Part shown: piece after piece, positions 1 to 11,893 of the stretch
How positions within the stretch are numbered: the first letter of the stretch is position 1
How the letters are laid out: each line of letters begins with the position of its first letter
Origin: Citrobacter freundii
GTDB lineage: Bacteria > Pseudomonadota > Gammaproteobacteria > Enterobacterales > Enterobacteriaceae
Direction of reading: 5' to 3'
DNA: 64,000 bases
Assembly (NCBI RefSeq): GCF_011077955.1
Contig: NZ_JAALBX010000001.1
Coordinates: 434,001-498,000 of the forward strand
Made by a program: the position numbers and the translations under genes
Notes under the pieces: model-generated
Told to the model about the DNA's origin: nothing
What the model saw: the letters and a program-made list of their open reading frames with translations, nothing else
Databases searched by the model: none

Positions 1-516
1 TAAGCGGCTGTCGTCAGGCACAACGAAGCCGACGCCGGCGTCAGTGAAATAACGCCCGACAATCTGACCGGTTTTCGGCACCAGCACGCGCACAATACGC
101 GCTTCACGACGCCCCTTACGATCGGAACCCAGCGGTTGCGCCAGCACCTGATCGCCATGGATGCAGGTTTTCATCTGTTCCGATGACAGATATAAATCGT
201 CTTTGCGGCCTTCTACACGAAGAAAACCGTAGCCATCGCGATGACCGATAACGGTGCCTTTTACTAAGTCCAGCCGCTCTGGCAAGGCATAGCACTGGCG
301 ACGGGTGAAGACGAGTTGTCCGTCACGCTCCATGGCGCGCAGACGACGACGCAAAGCTTCTTGCTGCTCTTCGTCAACAATATTAAGCTCGACTGCCAGT
401 TCTTCCCGGCTCGCGGGCTTTTCACGTTTAGTCAGATGTTCGAGGATAAATTCCCGGCTTGGGATGGGATTGGTGTACTTCTCTGCTTCTCGTTCCTGAA
501 AAGGATCTTGTGACAT
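1..516 (-). CDS. rnr: RNase R, N-terminal part (gene runs off the window)
   Basis: RNase R is a processive 3'-to-5' exoribonuclease that degrades structured RNA and takes part in rRNA quality control and tmRNA-linked decay. Only the first 172 codons are here; the protein is usually about 810 residues, so the RNB catalytic domain lies outside. The visible part begins [14 protein letters not shown], continues with a winged-helix-like segment, and then has a cold-shock RNA-binding domain with a GYGFLRVEG core. The start at 516 has GAGG a few bases upstream on the minus strand. It lies downstream of nsrR in the same direction, as in the nsrR-rnr-rlmB operon of enterobacteria. The truncation is due only to the window edge. 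Confidence 0.95.
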   Translation of the reverse strand, partial: MSQDPFQEREAEKYTNPIPSREFILEHLTKREKPASREELAVELNIVDEEQQEALRRRLRAMERDGQLVFTRRQCYALPERLDLVKGTVIGHRDGYGFLRVEGRKDDLYLSSEQMKTCIHGDQVLAQPLGSDRKGRREARIVRVLVPKTGQIVGRYFTDAGVGFVVPDDSRL

Positions 517-649
517 TTCGATTCCTCCGTTGTCATCTCTGGCGGATATCCTGAACGGTTTCAGATTAAGCACTCCCGACGCATCATGTCTGATGCATTA
601 ATAGGAATGCGCATGAACGTCTTTCTACCTGAAGCCCGTAAGATAATTA

Positions 650-1075
650 TTATTCCACCAGTAGTAATTTATACAGCGGCGTATTCTCTTCAACTAAGTC
701 GGCAAGCGTGTAGTTATCAAGCTCAGTCAGAAAACTGTTCACCGCTTTTGCAAGTGCCTGTTTTAGACGGCAGGCTGGGGTGATATGGCAAAACTCGCTG
801 CTACAGTTCACCAGCGAGAGGGGTTCAAGGTCGCGAACGACATCACCTATACGAATTAAAGATGCTGGTTTACCCAGGCGAATACCGCCGTTTTTTCCAC
901 GAACAGCCGTGACATAACCCGCGCGACTCAGTTGATTGATAATTTTAACCATGTGATTACGGGATACGCCATACACCTCGGTTACTTCAGAAATACTCGT
1001 CATACGGCCTTCCGGCAATGACGCCATATATATCAAAGCACGTAATCCGTAATCGGTAAAACTCGTTAACTGCAC
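650..1075 (-). CDS. nsrR: NsrR, nitric-oxide-sensing Rrf2 repressor
   Basis: NsrR is an Rrf2-family repressor that binds an Fe-S cluster and derepresses NO-detoxifying genes (hmp, ytfE, hcp) when the cluster reacts with NO. The 141 residues match the family length. Residues 1-60 form the winged helix ([14 protein letters not shown] recognition region), and three cysteines at 91, 96 and 102 are the cluster ligands. The gene lies between purA and rnr on the same strand, the usual enterobacterial arrangement, and is probably co-transcribed with rnr. The 277-base gap to purA holds the purA terminator and presumably the nsrR promoter; I could not single out a box there. Confidence 0.95.
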   Translation of the reverse strand: MQLTSFTDYGLRALIYMASLPEGRMTSISEVTEVYGVSRNHMVKIINQLSRAGYVTAVRGKNGGIRLGKPASLIRIGDVVRDLEPLSLVNCSSEFCHITPACRLKQALAKAVNSFLTELDNYTLADLVEENTPLYKLLLVE

Positions 1076-1309
1076 ATCAACCTCTGAATAAGGGGGAACG
1101 CGATTTGCCAGTAAGGCATATGCTCTAAATAATTCGCGTTGCAGGAAGCCGGCGACGCTGCGAATCTCCAGGCGCTTACATCAGTAAGACGCTGGGGTGA
1201 GCGAGGAAGCTCACACACCTGCAACCCGAATTATAACGGGCATAGAGTGATGATAAACCAGCCAGCAAGCAGGCGGCTAATTAATTTCAGAAAGGCGGGA
1301 GAAAAAAGC

Positions 1310-1347
1310 GGAAAAAACAATGAAGGGGCGCCGAAAGCGCCCCTTTC
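1310..1347 (-). terminator. purA terminator
   Basis: Directly after the purA stop on the minus strand there is a GGGGCGC/GCGCCCC hairpin (arms about 1323-1331 and 1337-1345) followed on that strand by a TTGTTTTTTCC tract. This is a standard Rho-independent terminator for purA. Confidence 0.75.
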
Positions 1348-1352
1348 CATCA

Positions 1353-2654
<1,302 letters not shown>

Positions 2655-2753
2655 TCAAAATCACCGTTTGCTTAAAAAAGGATTCTACCATCGGTTTTGT
2701 GGATGAACAGCCCTTTTTGTATTCAAAATTCATCGAATTTGACCAATTAGCAG

Positions 2754-2951
2754 TCAGCCAATCGTTTTCCTCAACATGTAGTAGATAACGCAACCGGCAA
2801 CCACTAGACCACCGCCAAAGCGACGCAAAATCGTCTCGGGTAGTTGTGACATACTTAACACCATCCGCCGCCAGAGTCGGGGAAATAACATTGGCCCCAG
2901 GCCTTCAAGAACTAAAACTAACGCCAGCGCTAACCAAATTGTTGAGTTCAT
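2754..2951 (-). CDS. yjeT: DUF2065 small inner-membrane protein
   Basis: This is a 65-residue conserved protein of unknown function, found downstream of hflC in many proteobacteria. It has two hydrophobic helices (about residues 2-22 and 45-60) joined by a basic loop, and ends YYMLRKTIG as in the E. coli protein. The open frame extends 16 codons upstream, but the start MNSTIWLALA is chosen because it matches the family. A terminator hairpin lies between it and hflC, so it is probably transcribed by read-through or its own promoter. A role with HflKC is suspected from neighbourhood only. Confidence 0.85.
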   Translation of the reverse strand: MNSTIWLALALVLVLEGLGPMLFPRLWRRMVLSMSQLPETILRRFGGGLVVAGCVIYYMLRKTIG

Positions 2952-2959
2952 TTTGTCTG

Positions 2960-2994
2960 TCCAATAAAAAAGAGCCGGTATCAACCGGCTCTTT
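2960..2994 (-). terminator. terminator after the hflX-hflK-hflC genes
   Basis: A perfect 11-bp stem AAAGAGCCGGT / ACCGGCTCTTT (2969-2979 and 2984-2994) with a four-base loop is followed on the minus strand by TTTTTATTGG. It lies 18 bases past the hflC stop and closes the long minus-strand gene series. Confidence 0.8.
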
Positions 2995-3011
2995 ATCAAG
3001 GGGAAATCAGT

Positions 3012-4016
3012 TTAACGCGCGCTATTAGCGGGTGTCTTCATATAACGGAAGAAATCACTGTCCGGGCTCAACACCATCACATCCTGATTGGAGTTAAAGC
3101 TGTTTTCATACGCACGCAGGCTACGGATAAAGGCATAGAAATCCGGATCCTGACTGAATGCATCGGCAAACAGTTTGGCCGCTTCCGCATCACCTTCACC
3201 ACGCAGAATACGCGCCTGACGCTCAGACTCCGCCAGCGTACGGGTGACTTCGTAATCCGCTGCGGCGCGCAGTTTCTCGGCTTCTTCCTGACCTTGCGAA
3301 CGGTGACGACGGGCTACCGCTTCACGCTCCGCACGCATACGGTTGAAGATAGCCTCAGACACTTCGGCCGGCAGGTTGATCTGCTTGATACGCACATCCA
3401 CCACTTCGATACCCAGCGCCGCCATACTGTTCGGGTTGACGACAGGCACTTTACCGTTGGTTTCAGCCTGAACACGCTCTGCCGCTTTAGCAATCGCATC
3501 ATCGGCTGCCGGGGTGCTGACTTCATCTTCCGTGCCCGCCGAACCGGAGTTCAGGGCATCGCGCACTTCGAGGGTCAGACGACCGCGTGAATCGGTAACG
3601 ATATCACGCACATCCAGACGACCAATTTCAGAACGCAAACGGTCAGAGAACTTACGTTTTAACAGCACTTCGGCTTGTGACACATCGCCACCGCCCGTTG
3701 CCAGATAGTAACGGCTAAAATCGCTGATACGCCATTTGATGTATGAATCGACGATCAGGTCTTTTTTCTCTTTCGTGACGAAACGATCGGCCTGGTTATC
3801 CATGGTCTGGATACGCGCGTCGAGGGTTTTCACCGATTCGATAAACGGAATTTTGAAATGCAGGCCTGGCTCGAATACCACCGGCTTGTTTTCATCATCA
3901 CGCAGTACTTTACCGAAACGCAGCGTAATACCACGCTCGCCCTCTTTCACCACAAATACCGAGGTGTAAAGCGCCACCAGCACGATGATGATTATTGCAA
4001 TGACTGACTTACGCAT
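3012..4016 (-). CDS. hflC: HflC, FtsH-regulating SPFH protein
   Basis: HflC and HflK form a large periplasm-facing cage around the FtsH protease in the inner membrane and limit its attack on membrane proteins. The 334-residue protein begins with a single membrane anchor (residues about 5-22), then has an SPFH/band-7 domain starting VVKEGERGITLRFGKV, a long helical region rich in Ala, Glu and Arg, and a C-terminal strand. The gene begins two bases after the hflK stop, so the two are translationally coupled. The length and domain order are ordinary for the family. Confidence 0.96.
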   Translation of the reverse strand: MRKSVIAIIIIVLVALYTSVFVVKEGERGITLRFGKVLRDDENKPVVFEPGLHFKIPFIESVKTLDARIQTMDNQADRFVTKEKKDLIVDSYIKWRISDFSRYYLATGGGDVSQAEVLLKRKFSDRLRSEIGRLDVRDIVTDSRGRLTLEVRDALNSGSAGTEDEVSTPAADDAIAKAAERVQAETNGKVPVVNPNSMAALGIEVVDVRIKQINLPAEVSEAIFNRMRAEREAVARRHRSQGQEEAEKLRAAADYEVTRTLAESERQARILRGEGDAEAAKLFADAFSQDPDFYAFIRSLRAYENSFNSNQDVMVLSPDSDFFRYMKTPANSAR

Positions 4017-4018
4017 TG

Positions 4019-5269
4019 TTATTCACTCCCTTCGCGCTGGTAATCGTTACGCTGCGCATTCGCACGGCGCTGATCCATGATGTCGCCAGCGCTGGATGAT
4101 GCAGGCCGGTTAGCGCCGCTATTGCTGGATGAGGATGCAGGCGGCAGGCGCAGTAAGGAATTCGCGCCACTGCTGTCACTCTTTGATGCCGGCGCAGCGT
4201 TGCCTTTTAGCATCTGATCCAGCGGCAGAACCATCAGGTTTCCGCCTTTATCGTTAACCAGCACTTTACGGGTGTGGCTAAGGACTTTTTCCATGGTCTC
4301 GATATACAAACGCTCGCGGGTAATTTCCGGCGCAGCTTTATATTCCGGGAGGATTTTCGCAAAGCGCGCGACTTCACCCTGAGCTTCCAGTACGGTTTGC
4401 GTTTTATACGCGCGGGCATCTTCAATGATACGCTGCGCAGAACCGTTAGCACGCGGCTGCACTTCGTTGGAATAGGCTTCCGCCTCACGAATGTACTGCT
4501 GCTCGTTTTCACGCGCGGCAATCGCATCGTCAAACGCGGCTTTGACTTCTTCCGGCGGACGAGCGGCCTGGAAGTTGACGTCGAGCAGCGTAATACCCAT
4601 GTTGTAAGGACGGATCGTCTCTTCCAGTTCACGCTGGGTATCGCTACGAATGACCGTACGGCCTTCAGTGAGGATACGGTCCATGGTGTATTTGCCGATG
4701 ACGCCGCGCAGGGCGCTGTCGGTCGCTTGTCGCAGGCTGTCGTCGGCGCTGGTGACGCTAAACAAATAACGCTCAGGATCGGTAACGCGGTACTGCACGT
4801 TCATTTCAACGCGCACAACGTTTTCATCTGATGTCAGCATAACGCCGGACGCCGCGAGTTCACGCACCGATTCAACGTTGACAGGCTGGACGCTATCGAT
4901 AAACGTCGGCTTCCAGTTCAAACCTGGCTCAACCAGATGACTGAATTTGCCAAAACGCGTGACTACGCCGCGCTCCGCTTCTTTGATGGTATAGAATCCG
5001 CTCGCAGCCCAAATGATGACCGCCGCCGCTGCGACGATAACCACCACCCGACTCCCCATTGGGTTACGCGGGCCCTGGGTTGAACTTCCACCGCTTCTGC
5101 CACCAAATCCACCGAGTTTTTTACTCAGTTTGCGGAAGATATCATCCAGATCGGGCGGCCCCTGTTCGCGACCGCCTTTATTTCCATTTCCCCCAGAGTC
5201 GCCGCCAGGCTTGCTGCTTCCCCACGGGTCGCGGTCCTGTCCGTTATTACCGGGCTGATTCCACGCCAT
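4019..5269 (-). CDS. hflK: HflK, partner of HflC
   Basis: HflK is the second subunit of the HflKC complex that encloses FtsH. The 416 residues show a Gly/Asn-rich cytoplasmic N-terminus (1-75), one membrane helix near residues 76-95, an SPFH domain beginning FYTIKEAERGVVTRFGKF, a coiled-coil helix, and a Ser/Ala-rich low-complexity tail after about residue 355 that is typical of HflK. It is followed almost directly by hflC. A 192-base gap separates it from hflX; I see no clear terminator there, in agreement with co-transcription. Confidence 0.96.
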   Translation of the reverse strand: MAWNQPGNNGQDRDPWGSSKPGGDSGGNGNKGGREQGPPDLDDIFRKLSKKLGGFGGRSGGSSTQGPRNPMGSRVVVIVAAAAVIIWAASGFYTIKEAERGVVTRFGKFSHLVEPGLNWKPTFIDSVQPVNVESVRELAASGVMLTSDENVVRVEMNVQYRVTDPERYLFSVTSADDSLRQATDSALRGVIGKYTMDRILTEGRTVIRSDTQRELEETIRPYNMGITLLDVNFQAARPPEEVKAAFDDAIAARENEQQYIREAEAYSNEVQPRANGSAQRIIEDARAYKTQTVLEAQGEVARFAKILPEYKAAPEITRERLYIETMEKVLSHTRKVLVNDKGGNLMVLPLDQMLKGNAAPASKSDSSGANSLLRLPPASSSSNSGANRPASSSAGDIMDQRRANAQRNDYQREGSE

Positions 5270-5461
5270 GTTTATGCTCCATATTTGTTATGCGGTGATA
5301 TACCTGTCCTGCTCCGCACTGTCTCTGATTTGCTGTCTTCACGCTTCCCACCGCATTGCGCTAAATGCCGCCGGGAAGTTGCTCCGTCCACGCTACGAGA
5401 CAACCCAGACTATTTCAGGTACCCCCCAAAGGGGAAAATTCTTCAGACAACCTCTGACCGG

Positions 5462-6742
5462 TTAAACAACATAGTCAACCAGGGTCGGTTCTTGTTTACA
5501 AAGACGACGCCAGTCAACGATAGGCATGCGTACGTCCATACCTACACTGCCGTCTTCTTCCATCCACTCTTTTTCTATCGCCTGAAGCTGGTAAAACCGG
5601 CTCCGCAGTCGGCCTGCTTCAGGAGGCAAACGCAAGGTATGCTGCGCTATCTCTCCTGACAGACGCTCCGTCAGAGCCTGGAAAAGCAGTGGTACGCCGT
5701 CACCGGTTTGGGCGGATAGCCAAACCCGTATCGGTTTATTTTCATCGTCTCTATCGATACGCGGTTTGAAATCATCCAGCGCATCGATTTTGTTCATTAC
5801 CAGCAGCGTTGGGATCTCGTCTGCTTCTATCTCTTCGAGCACCGTATTAACGGCGTCGATATTCTCCTGCATGCGAACATCTGCGGCGTCCACCACATGA
5901 AGCAGCAAGGTGGCCTGGCGCGTTTCTTGTAACGTCGCTTTAAACGCCGCGACCAAATCATGGGGCAGATGACGAATAAAGCCGACCGTGTCCGCAAGAA
6001 CCGTTTCACCCACATCAGCCACATCAATGCGGCGAAGCGTCGGGTCCAGCGTGGCGAAAAGCTGATCCGCCGCATATACCTGAGCTTCTGTAATCTGGTT
6101 AAACAAAGTGGATTTACCGGCGTTGGTGTAACCCACCAGTGAAACGGTTGGTATATCAGCTTTACTTCTCGAACGACGCCCTTGTTCGCGTTGTTTTTCT
6201 ACCTTCTCAAGGCGTGAGAGAATTAAGGTAATACGGTTACGCAGCAAACGACGGTCCGTCTCAAGCTGGGTTTCCCCAGGCCCGCGCAAACCTATCCCGC
6301 CTTTCTGGCGTTCGAGGTGGGTCCAGCCACGCACCAGGCGGGTCGCGAGGTGGCGCAATTGGGCGAGTTCAACCTGCAATTTCCCTTCATGGGTACGTGC
6401 ACGTTGAGCAAATATGTCTAAAATCAAGCCGGTGCGATCGATAACGCGACATTCGCACAGGCGCTCAAGGTTACGTTCCTGAGCAGGTGTTAATGCATGA
6501 TCAAATAAAACAACTGATGCACCTGTCGCTTTAACGGCTTCAGCTATTTCAACGGCCTTACCTTCACCAACAAAATACTTTGGGTGCGGGGCTTTACGGC
6601 TACCAGTAATCACCTGTAGTGCTTCGACACCGGCGGAAGAAACCAGAGAATCAAACTCCTGGAGATCTTCCATATCTTTGTCTTGCGAAAAATAGATGTG
6701 TACCAGCACCGCCTGCTCACCGGCGTCATAACGGTCAAACAA
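5462..6742 (-). CDS. hflX: HflX, ribosome-splitting GTPase
   Basis: HflX is a stress-induced GTPase that binds the 50S subunit and splits stalled 70S ribosomes. The 426 residues include an N-terminal HflX-specific ND1 domain (about 1-195, with [13 protein letters not shown]) and a G domain with the P-loop [12 protein letters not shown], DxxG as [10 protein letters not shown] and the specificity motif NKID, then a short C-terminal domain. The gene lies just downstream of hfq, in the amiB-mutL-miaA-hfq-hflX series that is heat-shock-responsive in E. coli. Confidence 0.96.
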   Translation of the reverse strand: MFDRYDAGEQAVLVHIYFSQDKDMEDLQEFDSLVSSAGVEALQVITGSRKAPHPKYFVGEGKAVEIAEAVKATGASVVLFDHALTPAQERNLERLCECRVIDRTGLILDIFAQRARTHEGKLQVELAQLRHLATRLVRGWTHLERQKGGIGLRGPGETQLETDRRLLRNRITLILSRLEKVEKQREQGRRSRSKADIPTVSLVGYTNAGKSTLFNQITEAQVYAADQLFATLDPTLRRIDVADVGETVLADTVGFIRHLPHDLVAAFKATLQETRQATLLLHVVDAADVRMQENIDAVNTVLEEIEADEIPTLLVMNKIDALDDFKPRIDRDDENKPIRVWLSAQTGDGVPLLFQALTERLSGEIAQHTLRLPPEAGRLRSRFYQLQAIEKEWMEEDGSVGMDVRMPIVDWRRLCKQEPTLVDYVV

Positions 6743-6816
6743 GCGTATAACCTCTCAAAAAGACCAGCGGGGAACACAGCCAGACTGGTCCCCCGTCATG
6801 GAAACAGCCATCAACC

Positions 6817-7134
<318 letters not shown>

Positions 7135-7221
7135 TTATATGCTTGTTTTGTAATTGTGAACCCATGGGTTCTGAAAAAGTACCTAAAAAATTTGCGCACG
7201 ATTCCATTTAATTGTACACAT

Positions 7222-8172
7222 TCAAAGAGGGTTAGCACCAACAACCTGTAACACTTCCTGTCGGGCTTTTTCAGGACTTTCACTGTCTAACCAGTGAACA
7301 CCTTCCCAACCCCGCAGCCAGGTCATCTGGCGTTTTGCTAACTGCCTCGTAGCGCAAATACCGCGATAAACCATATCGTCATAGGGGATTTCTCCTTCCA
7401 GATAAGACCACATCTGGCGATAACCCACACAACGAATGGAAGGCATATCCGTATGCAAATCTCCACGGGCGAAAAGCGCCCGTACTTCAGCTTCAAATCC
7501 TGAAGCCAACATCTGATGAAAACGCTGCTCGATTCGCTGATGGAGCAGTTCACGGCTCGCCGGGGCGATGGCGAACTGATACACCTGATAAGGCAGAGCG
7601 TCTCCTGACGTTTGCGTCAGCTCCGTTAAAGTTTTACCCGAAATGAAAAAAACTTCCAGTGCCCGGGAAAGTCTTTGCGGATCATTTGGATGAATCCGCC
7701 TTGCTGCGACAGGGTCTATTTCCTGTAGTTCGCGATGCAATGCGTCCCATCCCTGCTCTGCCGCCTGTTGCTCAATGCGTGCCCTAATCTCTGGATTTGC
7801 CGAAGGCAAGGGGGACAACCCCTCCAGTAACGCCTTGAAGTAAAGCATGGTTCCGCCCACTAACAGTGGGATACGTCCGCTGGCGGTGATCTCCGCCATC
7901 TCGTGTAGCGCATCGCGCCGGAAATCCGCGGCGGAATAAGCCTGAGCCGGGTCTAACATATCCAGCAATCGGTGCGGCGCCTGCGAGCGCTCTTCCGCTG
8001 TTGGTTTCGCCGTGCCGATATCCATTCCCTGATAGATGAGGGCGGAATCGACGCTTATCAACTCAACGGGGAGCGTTTTGCGCAGATTAATAGCCAGCGC
8101 TGTCTTGCCCGAGGCCGTCGGCCCCATTAAAAATATTGCCTTTGGCAGGCTCGCCTTACTTACTTCAGTCAT
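7222..8172 (-). CDS. miaA: tRNA dimethylallyltransferase
   Basis: MiaA transfers a dimethylallyl group to N6 of A37 in tRNAs reading UNN codons, the first step to ms2i6A. The 316-residue protein has the P-loop GPTASGKT at residues 17-24, the [16 protein letters not shown] substrate-binding segment, and a C-terminal part ending in the [13 protein letters not shown] segment that contacts tRNA. Its start overlaps the mutL stop by eight bases, so translation is coupled. Confidence 0.96.
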   Translation of the reverse strand: MTEVSKASLPKAIFLMGPTASGKTALAINLRKTLPVELISVDSALIYQGMDIGTAKPTAEERSQAPHRLLDMLDPAQAYSAADFRRDALHEMAEITASGRIPLLVGGTMLYFKALLEGLSPLPSANPEIRARIEQQAAEQGWDALHRELQEIDPVAARRIHPNDPQRLSRALEVFFISGKTLTELTQTSGDALPYQVYQFAIAPASRELLHQRIEQRFHQMLASGFEAEVRALFARGDLHTDMPSIRCVGYRQMWSYLEGEIPYDDMVYRGICATRQLAKRQMTWLRGWEGVHWLDSESPEKARQEVLQVVGANPL

Positions 8173-10018
8173 GTTTCAGGGCATTCATCGCCGGTTTGAG
8201 ATCAACAGGTTGTAACAATCCACCAGGCGGTGATTTCACCAGGTTCGGACAAAGCCGCTCCACATCCGTTAACAGTGTGATGGCCTGCGCCACGCTCCAC
8301 TGTTCATGCTCAGTCGCTAACTGGCGGGCAAGCCAGCCTGCAAGCTGTACGGAATCGGCCTTCTCGTTTGCCGCCAGGTAGCCTATCAGTTCAGGAATCA
8401 AGATTTGTAAATTTTGTTGGCGTAAGGGTAAAGGCACCGCGCGGATCGTGACATGTTGATGATCCTGCACAATTTGTATACCCATTTCGCCTAATAAGGC
8501 AGCAGCATTCCGCAGGACGGCTTGCTCATGGCTGTCCACTTTAATACGTACCGGGATCAACAGCGGCTGCGCGCATAAGGTTTCCGCGCCCGGCGTTAAT
8601 TGCCCCTGACGGAGCCACCGTTCTGCGACGGTTAAATCCAGCAGCCATACTTTTTCGTCGCGCTCAAGCAATGCACAGGCGTTGCTGATAACCGTAAGAA
8701 CCCGGCCAAAACTGTGGGCATGCCCTTCCAGCGCTGGTGATGGCGCTTTTGCAGGACGGGCCTCGCCTGACGCTTCTGGCGTTTCAAGCAATTTGCGGTA
8801 CAACACGCCTTGCTGCTTTTGATAATCCGCTTGCGCATTAGGCCATGCGCCGCCGGATGAACGACCGCTTCCCGATGACGCCGAAGGCGCGCGCTGCGCT
8901 GAAGCTGGCTTTTCCACAGCAGGCTGCGAGAAATGATTCTTCCCGGCCGCAACGCGATTCTCCGGTTGCCAACGCACAACGTCTTCTTCGGCCTGCCCCA
9001 GAGGCAACGCTGGTTCCGCTCGTTGCTGTTGCAGAACGCTTAACACACCCTGATAAATAAAATCATGCACCAGACGCGACTGATGGAATCGCACCTCATG
9101 CTTGGCCGGATGCACATTCACATCCACCTGATGCGGATCGATATCCAGATACAGCACGTACGCCGGTTGCTGATCGACACCCAGTTTATCTTCACAGGCC
9201 TGGCGGATGGCGTGATTAATCAGCCGATCGCGCATCATTCGGCCATTCACATAGCAATACTGGATCTCACTCAGCCCGGCGCTGGCTTTCGGTTCAGCGA
9301 CCCAGCCGCGTAGCGCTAAATCGTCGTGCTGCCACTCAATCGTCAAGGCCTGTTCAAGAAAGGCGGTGCCGCAAATGGCACCAAGCCGCCGCTCTTTTGG
9401 CGCATTCGGCTGCACACCACGGTACTGGCGAATCAGCTTGCCGTTATGGCTTAGATTAATGGACACATCAAAACGCGCCAGCGCAATACGGCGAATGATT
9501 TCGTCAATGTGGGTGAATTCGGTTTTTTCGGTGCGCATAAACTTGCGCCGCGCCGGCGTGTTGTAAAACAGATCCAGCACTTCAAGCGTAGTGCCGACGG
9601 GATGCGCGGCGGGTTTAACCGTCACATCCATATCGCGCCCTTCCGCATACGCTTGCCACGCCTCGCTCTGCTCGGCGGTGCGTGATGTAAGGGTCAAGCG
9701 CGAAACGGAACTGATGCTGGCCAGCGCCTCACCGCGAAATCCGAGACTGATAATCGCCTCAAGATCGTCGAGCGAGGCGATTTTGCTGGTGGCATGACGC
9801 GCCAGCGCTAGCGCCAGTTCGTCCTTGTTAATCCCGCAGCCATTATCGCGAATACGGATAAGCTTCGCGCCGCCGCGCTCTATATCAATATCGATACGCG
9901 TCGCGCCAGCATCAAGGCTGTTTTCCACCAGCTCTTTAACGACGGACGCAGGACGTTCAACCACTTCACCCGCGGCAATCTGATTCGCAAGCTGCGGTGG
10001 CAGCACCTGAATCGGCAT
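8165..10018 (-). CDS. mutL: DNA mismatch repair protein MutL
   Basis: MutL is the ATPase that links MutS mismatch recognition to MutH nicking and UvrD unwinding. The 617 residues show the GHKL ATPase motifs ([27 protein letters not shown]) in the first 330 residues, a variable Ser/Ala/Pro-rich linker (about 350-430) and a C-terminal dimerization domain. No DQHAxxER endonuclease motif is visible, as expected in bacteria that use MutH. It begins ten bases after the amiB stop and overlaps miaA. Confidence 0.97.
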   Translation of the reverse strand: MPIQVLPPQLANQIAAGEVVERPASVVKELVENSLDAGATRIDIDIERGGAKLIRIRDNGCGINKDELALALARHATSKIASLDDLEAIISLGFRGEALASISSVSRLTLTSRTAEQSEAWQAYAEGRDMDVTVKPAAHPVGTTLEVLDLFYNTPARRKFMRTEKTEFTHIDEIIRRIALARFDVSINLSHNGKLIRQYRGVQPNAPKERRLGAICGTAFLEQALTIEWQHDDLALRGWVAEPKASAGLSEIQYCYVNGRMMRDRLINHAIRQACEDKLGVDQQPAYVLYLDIDPHQVDVNVHPAKHEVRFHQSRLVHDFIYQGVLSVLQQQRAEPALPLGQAEEDVVRWQPENRVAAGKNHFSQPAVEKPASAQRAPSASSGSGRSSGGAWPNAQADYQKQQGVLYRKLLETPEASGEARPAKAPSPALEGHAHSFGRVLTVISNACALLERDEKVWLLDLTVAERWLRQGQLTPGAETLCAQPLLIPVRIKVDSHEQAVLRNAAALLGEMGIQIVQDHQHVTIRAVPLPLRQQNLQILIPELIGYLAANEKADSVQLAGWLARQLATEHEQWSVAQAITLLTDVERLCPNLVKSPPGGLLQPVDLKPAMNALKHD

Positions 10019-10027
10019 GAAAACTCC

Positions 10028-11380
10028 TTATTGCGTCACAGCAAACTGGCTCGCGGCAGTGGACCTGGCGTTGACCGTTTTGCCAGCCCCGCCCTCTCCG
10101 GGCGCGGATTGTAATGGATGCGACAGGAAATAATTACGCAGGCCCTTATAAAGCGCTCCGGCAATTTGCTCCTGATAATCATCGCTTGCCAGTAACCGCT
10201 CTTCGCCGCTGTTGCTGATAAATCCTGTTTCCACCAGAAGAGAAGGAATATCCGGCGAGCGCAACACGCCAAGGCTCGCATGTTCAGGACGGCGTTTGTG
10301 CAAATCACCCACCTGCGCTAATTGCGATAAGACATTGGTGGCCACGTCGTAACCAACGCGCTGGGAATGACCAAATTGTAAATCCAGCACCGCCTGGCTC
10401 AAATACGGGTCCGCCTGGCTGTTCGCCAGCACATCGCCCGCGCCGCCCAGTAATTCGGACTGTTTTTCATGTTGCTCAAGCCAGCCCGCCATTTCAGTAT
10501 TGGCGCGACGGTTAGACAGCACCCATACCGAGGCGCCCGTGGCATCGCGGTTTGGCGCAGCATCAGCGTGAATAGAGACCAGCACATTGGCGTTTTGCTT
10601 ACGCGCCACGTCGGAACGCCCCATGACCGAGATAAAATAATCGCCATCACGGGTCAACACGCCTTTAAACATCGGATCGTCATTTAACAGGCCGCGCAGT
10701 TTACGGGCGATAGCGATGGTGATGTTTTTCTCTTGCACGCCGCCCGGGCCGATGGCGCCTGGATCCTGGCCGCCGTGACCGGCATCAATCGCGACAACAA
10801 TACGCTCGCCGCTCACGGGTGCCTGGCGGGTACTGGCAGGTCGCGTTACCGTGTTGCTGCTAACAACGCTAGTTACACGGTCGGACTCCGATTTAAAGGG
10901 ATTGCGCGCCGGTTCTGACGGACGAGATGGCGCAGGCGTTACAACGCGTTGCGTGACAACCGGGGCGGGTGGTGGTGGCGGCGGTGGCGGCGGTGCATCG
11001 GCGTTAATCGTAAACACCACGGTATAGTTCATGCCGTTTTGCTGCTTCACCGCGCGGGTTTTGCCATTTTTAGTCAGATCGACCACCAGTCGCAGCGAAC
11101 CGCTGTCTTTCGGCTGGCCGGAACGAATGCTTTTCACCAGGTTATTACCGCTAAAGATCAGCGGCAACCCCTGAATGACGCCACTCTGTTTGATATCCAG
11201 CGCCACACTGCGTTGCCCGTCGTGGGAAAACGCATAATCCGGTTCACCGACAAAACTAAACGTTATACGCGCCTGATCGTCGCCGTTAGAGACCTGGATA
11301 TCGGATAAGCTTGCCGCAAAGGCAGGCGCGCATAGCGCCAGCAAGGCGATGGTTAACCACTTTTTCATACCCGGTATCAC
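10028..11380 (-). CDS. amiB: N-acetylmuramoyl-L-alanine amidase AmiB
   Basis: AmiB is a periplasmic zinc amidase that cleaves septal peptidoglycan during daughter-cell separation; it is activated by EnvC. An export signal covers about residues 1-22, ending APAFA. The AMIN septum-targeting domain follows (about 24-130), then a proline run of nine residues and a linker. The amidase_3 domain begins near residue 190 with [14 protein letters not shown] (zinc His) and later has SIHADA and VETGFISN (catalytic Glu). No LysM repeat is present. The start may be four codons later ([10 protein letters not shown]), which gives a more typical signal peptide. Confidence 0.95.
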   Translation of the reverse strand: MIPGMKKWLTIALLALCAPAFAASLSDIQVSNGDDQARITFSFVGEPDYAFSHDGQRSVALDIKQSGVIQGLPLIFSGNNLVKSIRSGQPKDSGSLRLVVDLTKNGKTRAVKQQNGMNYTVVFTINADAPPPPPPPPPAPVVTQRVVTPAPSRPSEPARNPFKSESDRVTSVVSSNTVTRPASTRQAPVSGERIVVAIDAGHGGQDPGAIGPGGVQEKNITIAIARKLRGLLNDDPMFKGVLTRDGDYFISVMGRSDVARKQNANVLVSIHADAAPNRDATGASVWVLSNRRANTEMAGWLEQHEKQSELLGGAGDVLANSQADPYLSQAVLDLQFGHSQRVGYDVATNVLSQLAQVGDLHKRRPEHASLGVLRSPDIPSLLVETGFISNSGEERLLASDDYQEQIAGALYKGLRNYFLSHPLQSAPGEGGAGKTVNARSTAASQFAVTQ

Positions 11381-11410
11381 CCCGTTATCCTTGTTAAAAA
11401 GCTGGAAAAG

Positions 11411-11893
11411 TCACGCTGAAACCGCGCTGCTACCCGGATTCAAACGCGTCAATAGTGTTTCACCTGCGGCGGAGACGGCTTTGATATGCGCCGAGCGCCC
11501 ATGGCCCTGATAAGTAAGATGGATTTCGACATCCGGATCGGGCAGTACGCCCGCGCCTTGTTGCGGCCACTCCACAAGGCATATCGCGCTGTCGGCAAAA
11601 TAATCGCGGATCCCCATAAACTCAAGTTCCTCGGGGTCAGCAAGCCGATATAAATCAAAGTGATAAACGGTCAAATTCTCAAGCTCGTACGGCTCGACGA
11701 GCGTATAGGTAGGGCTTTTGACATTGCCTTTATGGCCCAGCGCTTGCAAAAAACCACGACTAAAGGTGGTTTTACCCGCCCCTAAATCACCCACCAGCCA
11801 AATCACCGTTGCGCCATTGCATGCTTTTGCAACCGCGTTGCCAAAATCTAATGTTGCCTGTTCATCGGCGAGAGGGATAACACGTTCAATCAT
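11411..11893 (-). CDS. tsaE: TsaE, ATPase for tRNA t6A modification
   Basis: TsaE is the ATPase subunit that works with TsaB, TsaD and TsaC to make N6-threonylcarbamoyladenosine at A37 of ANN-decoding tRNAs. The protein has 160 residues and contains the P-loop [13 protein letters not shown], then [10 protein letters not shown] and YHFDLYRL, all conserved in the family. Its start overlaps the nnr stop by eight bases and amiB follows 30 bases later, so these genes share an operon. Confidence 0.95.
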   Translation of the reverse strand: MIERVIPLADEQATLDFGNAVAKACNGATVIWLVGDLGAGKTTFSRGFLQALGHKGNVKSPTYTLVEPYELENLTVYHFDLYRLADPEELEFMGIRDYFADSAICLVEWPQQGAGVLPDPDVEIHLTYQGHGRSAHIKAVSAAGETLLTRLNPGSSAVSA